DNA of 64,000 nt from Tanytarsus gracilentus (lineage: Eukaryota; Arthropoda; Insecta; Diptera; Chironomidae), in the NCBI GenBank assembly GCA_038502055.1, contig JAXRKN010000037.1:682001-746000 (forward strand), read 5' to 3'. The notes under the pieces are model-generated. The model was not told where the DNA came from and made no database searches. It saw only the letters and a list, made by a program, of their open reading frames with translations. The translations under genes were made by a program, and so were the position numbers. Shown here in pieces: positions 60,159 to 64,000 of this stretch. Position 1 is the first letter of the stretch. Every line of letters begins with the position of its first letter.

Positions 60159-62741
60159 ATGGGATTAACGATTACGATACTGGCAAGAATGTTGTTGTTG
60201 ATTTCTTCGGTGACTTTAATTTCCCTCTTGGCTCTCTCAAAGTGCGGCCTTAGCGGTGCCCTTGACAACAGCATTGATGAGGGTATGCGTGTTTAATTAA
60301 GTTATCAACTCGCATGTGTTAACCATAAATTTTTTCTTATTCTCTAGCCATATCGCATCCAATAAAATCAGCTTTACGATCCGATGTAGAGCAGCATGCG
60401 TTGCTTGTGGAACAGCGGGAAGAAGAAAATCAACAGGAAATTGCAAAGCTAAAAGCGGAAATAAAAAGTCTTAAATTAGAACTTTTTCAGATGAAAAGTG
60501 AGAGATAATAAAATTTACTTAAAAGAATTAAAAAGCTCTCAGTAGAATTTGGTCACCATTTAACCTAATTTTCTCCTCTCATCCCTTTAGATAATCCGAT
60601 TTACTCAGACCAGCTGTTGCCGTTAAATCCGAATGCTTCCACACTTCCTCAGCAACAATCTGCATCGTATCAATTAGATTGTACAAACTACATTCGTCGA
60701 CAAGTTGGCAATGCCGAAATCCTTCATGGACTGCCAATGAACAATGAATATGAACTGATTCCCTTTAATCATTTTACATTCAGTCGTGTGTATCCGATTG
60801 ATTTAGGATTAGGAAAACGTGTCGTCGAGAAGCCTATTGGCTACAAAAGGAAGGATTTACTAGACGCACTTAATCGTGCATTAGAGTCGCTCAATAAAAA
60901 TGCTACGCATCCAAATCAACGCTACACACTGGATGATTTTATTGAGGGCATTTATCGAAATGAACCGACGACGGGAACTCAGTATGAACTTTATTTCCGT
61001 ACGAAGGAAGTGAGTAATAAAACTAATCATCATCCACCATCCCCGGCATCATCGTCCTCCGCTACGTCGTCACATTCATCTCACAATGATCATGGCTCAA
61101 CAAAAATTACAGTCATGAGACCTTTCGCGCCACTACAAACAATTCAAGTCGAGCGATTTCCAAAGACAGCCGAAAAAGAAATAATTCACATCATTTTACC
61201 CTTATCGGGTCGCATAGGAACGTTTCAAGGATTTATGGATAAGTTCGTGAAAATTGCTCTGAAAAATGATCGCCGCGTGCAGCTAACGGTCGTTTATTTT
61301 GGCGAGGAAGGTCTCACCGATGCTCGACAAATCATGAAACGTATTGTCGCCCAAAAAAGCTCTTATTCATCCAATCTTAAGCTCCTAGCCTTAAATGAAA
61401 CATTTTCGAGAGGTGAGATACGGCGCGACACCAATGCGCTCTTTTTCCGATTTATTGCATTTTATTTTGTCTCGCACGTACAACGAGGGTAACCCAGTTG
61501 GAAATTTTCAAAAAAGTTTTCTCTTAAAAAATCTTAAAACTTTAAATATTAAAGTGCAATAAATTCTCATTGGGTTTTATTTCCACGAAAGTAGATTTAA
61601 TTGCATTTTCTTGCTCTCTTTATATCATTTTTTTGCTGCCGTCTCCGTGCGCCACCTTCTCATGCCAATTCAATAAATGGATATACGATTCTGTGCTTAT
61701 ATAGCAAAAGGACTTCGAGTCGGTGCTGAATCGTTATACAATGAGGATAAGAATCGAGGGAAGAATAACAAGGACGTGCTTCTTTTTATGTGCGATGTGG
61801 ATGTTGTATTTAGTGCAAAGTTCTTGGATCGATGTCGATGGAATACGAAACCAAATCGTAAAGTGAGTTATTGCCACTTTTTTCTCGCTCTCTTTTTTTG
61901 CTGCTTCTCGAATCCTTTCTTAATGAATTTTTCATCTCACACAGGTTTATTATCCGGTAGTTTTTAGTCTTTATAATCCACACGTAGTTTATACGCTACA
62001 AGGCAAGGAAATGCCATCGGAAACTGATCAACTTGTGATTTCACGTGACACTGGCTTCTGGCGTGATTTCGGATATGGCATGACATGTCAGTATCGATCG
62101 GACTTTCTTAAGGTTCGAGGCTTTGACGAGGAGAGTGTCGGGTAATATTTCAGAAAATTTAATTTTGCGTTGTAAAAGTTTATTTGAGCGAAGATTTCTT
62201 CTTTTTTCTTCCTTTAGTTGGGGTTATGAGGACGTGATGTTATATCGTAAATACGTTAGGTCCAATGTAAAAGTTATCCGAGCAACTGATCCCGGAATAT
62301 TTCATATTTGGCATCCAAAGGTAAATTTCATTGGACTTCCATTCGATTGCTCTCGAATTTCATTTCCCTTTTTCGATTTTTACACAAAAGGTTTGTTCCG
62401 GTTCACAAAACGGTCAGAAGTTATCGGCCGATCAATATCGTGCATGTATACGCTCAAGAGCTTTAAATGAAGCTTCACATCCGCAACTCGGATTCCTCGC
62501 ATTCCACGACGAGCTTTTGCTCACAAATCAGACTGATTTAAATCAAAATTTAAATTCAAGCTCTACGAGTAATAGCAGCAGCGGAAATGGCAACATTTTA
62601 TCCCATTATGAGCTACGAAGTACGAAGCGCCATAATTCTATCCCTCCAGTTGCAGGAAATAATAAGCATGCGACGACAACGAAAAATGTGATTCGTGCCA
62701 AAAATCTTCCATCGCAAGCGACCACGAAAAAAGCCACATGA
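60159..62741 (+). CDS. Csgalnact: Chondroitin sulfate N-acetylgalactosaminyltransferase, type II Golgi membrane enzyme
   Basis: It transfers GalNAc from UDP-GalNAc to start or extend chondroitin chains in the Golgi. Seven exons in phase: 60159-60282, 60348-60497, 60591-61412, 61705-61862, 61945-62141, 62218-62320 and 62391-62741, together 634 residues. A short cytoplasmic end (MGLTITILAR) precedes the signal-anchor MLLLISSVTLISLLAL. Exon 2 encodes a coiled coil (EQREEENQQEIAKLKAEIKS). The catalytic part begins in exon 3 (IIHIILPLSGRIGTFQGFMD). The metal-binding DVD is in LLFMCDVDVVFSAKFLDRCR. TGFWRDFGYGMTCQYRSDF and WGYEDVMLYRKYVRSNVKVI are diagnostic of CSGALNACT1/2, and ALNEASHPQLGF closes the domain. 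A roughly 75-residue Ser/Asn/Thr-rich tail follows, and the Ser/His-rich linker near 61030 is longer than I remember in vertebrates. The Drosophila relative is, from memory, CG12913. Confidence 0.95.
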
Positions 62742-64000
62742 TCTTTTGTAATACATCAAGAAAGCTTTTGGAAAATTGAATTTTAAAAATGAATGAATCG
62801 TGGTTGTAAATGATGTCGTCGTCGTTGAGAATGTCTACAGTGCTGTTAAATTCATTCATGTGAAATTCATTTACGAAGTGAGTTTATCGTTTTTCAATAA
62901 GAATTTCATCGATATATAAAATATTCTCCGAGGGGATGAGAATATACGTAAATATTTTAGAATGTTTTTCGAGTAAAGAAGGCACGATGTATGATGGCAC
63001 GTCCTAACGATGACAAGTGGAAGGAGAAAGAAAAATAATAAATCAAACTTTGTCAATATTAAAAACTTTCTCAATAATGTCACATTGAATTTAGGATATG
63101 AGCGCATGATGAAAAAAAATTGACATAATATTTCATCAAAACTTTATTTATTGTAAATATAAGAAAGAATTTTTTTCTGTGACAACAGCTAGGCATCAAC
63201 CAAAGATATGAAAATAATAAAAAAAAATTATGAATAAGAAGCGCGTGCTTGAAGTGTCAAGGGATGATGAACTTTTTTTGTACAAAATTGAATTTTTAAA
63301 ACATTTCTTAATTATTGAAATTTTAAACTTAACATTTTTGGAATTTAAAACTCTTTGAAATAATTTTAAAAATTTAATAAAATTTCCATCCCTTGGCAAT
63401 TTAAAAATTATGTCAAACAATGTGATCTATTAAAAAATATTTCATAAATGGCGAGATGAAATTCTTAAATTTTTCCGATAGTCAAGTCGTTATGCAAGTA
63501 ATTATACATCATAAATCAAATTTTTTTTTGTAGACTGGCTATGAATAAACAATTATTATGATACCAAAAAAATTAATGATTAAGAAATAAATTAGTAGAT
63601 GCCCATATTAAATTAATATGAAATGTTAAAGTAAACTGTAAATAAAATCATCGATTTCCAAGAAAAATAAGTCAAACACTTTTTATTAAAATTCCTTCAA
63701 GCACGGACCAACGACCTAACTATATTTTTCGTATCAAATTTTCTGCGTGTGCAAATTCCGGAAAATTAGTGTGGCGTTCGTCCAGGCATGTAAGAATGAC
63801 AAAGAGCGAGATTCAAGAACGATAGAAAAGGCGATGGCAGAACAATAGCAAGAACCGAGCGTCAATTACTCTTTTTGCATCGCAATGTTGAGCCCATTAA
63901 TAGTGAGTATTCATCTCATAATTGCATGAACTTTACTTGTGATCTCTAGGCAGGAAAAGGGAGAACATTGACTCTTCCCGACCGCCACATATTATGCCAT
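62742..64000. other. 3' flank of the GalNAc-transferase, nothing else recognised
   Basis: Possible poly(A) signal AATAAA at 63037. The remainder is AT-rich with no gene supported up to the window end. Confidence 0.55.

Noticed and set aside
61413..61492. Extension of the GalNAc-transferase exon to 61492
   Set aside because: The added residues break the FSR-KGL-VGA family alignment, while splicing 61412 to 61705 restores it.
1..64000. CRISPR arrays, operons or prokaryotic signals
   Set aside because: The window is eukaryotic; the regular repeats are minisatellites or tandem arrays without unique spacers.

Overview
The window is nuclear DNA of an insect, most likely a dipteran. The case rests on a synaptobrevin, a chondroitin GalNAc-transferase, an ING protein and a 2-oxodicarboxylate carrier that all read as insect orthologues, on introns of about 50-80 nt with GT-AG ends, on TATA plus TCAGT-type initiators, and on very AT-rich spacers. 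A midge- or mosquito-like (nematoceran) source is my inference; the species cannot be named from the sequence alone.

Layout. 1-10.6 kb: AT-rich, no gene recognised. 10.67-15.7 kb (+): a large PLEKHG-type RhoGEF with an intron-containing tRNA-Thr(AGT) nested in one intron. 16.1-17.3 kb (-): an ING1/ING2-type chromatin reader, convergent with the RhoGEF. 17.66 kb (+): tRNA-Val(TAC). 18.9-33.7 kb: a cluster of six small secreted proteins with GYxY...P and YLP(P) motifs (called A-F here), probably cuticle or extracellular-matrix proteins. They share an intron directly after the ATG, a TATA box about 32 bp before a TCATTC initiator, and, in four of them, an RKR processing site and a very basic tail. 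Two small inverted-repeat insertions or tandem arrays lie between members. 40.3-41.4 kb: an 18-bp minisatellite with 47 units, each carrying the palindrome GGGAAATTCCC (a kappa-B consensus), bracketed by 17-bp inverted repeats. 43.8-44.3 kb (+): two very small putative secreted peptides. 44.8-45.85 kb (-): SLC25A21-type mitochondrial carrier. 45.9-58.3 kb: gene-poor, with a 321-bp hAT-like MITE at 47.58 kb. 58.3-59.0 kb (-): synaptobrevin, 3' end uncertain. 60.2-62.7 kb (+): complete seven-exon chondroitin sulfate N-acetylgalactosaminyltransferase, divergent from synaptobrevin.

How it fits together. The five conserved single-copy genes have unrelated housekeeping, signalling or secretory roles and do not form a pathway. 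The coherent local unit is the A-F cluster, whose members look co-regulated and are still evolving: a 3' end nearly identical between C and E, microexon duplication in E, and shared promoter and 3'-UTR blocks. The strongest unexplained signal is the kappa-B-like array. All gene models come from reading ORFs, splice sites and remembered family motifs, without database searches.
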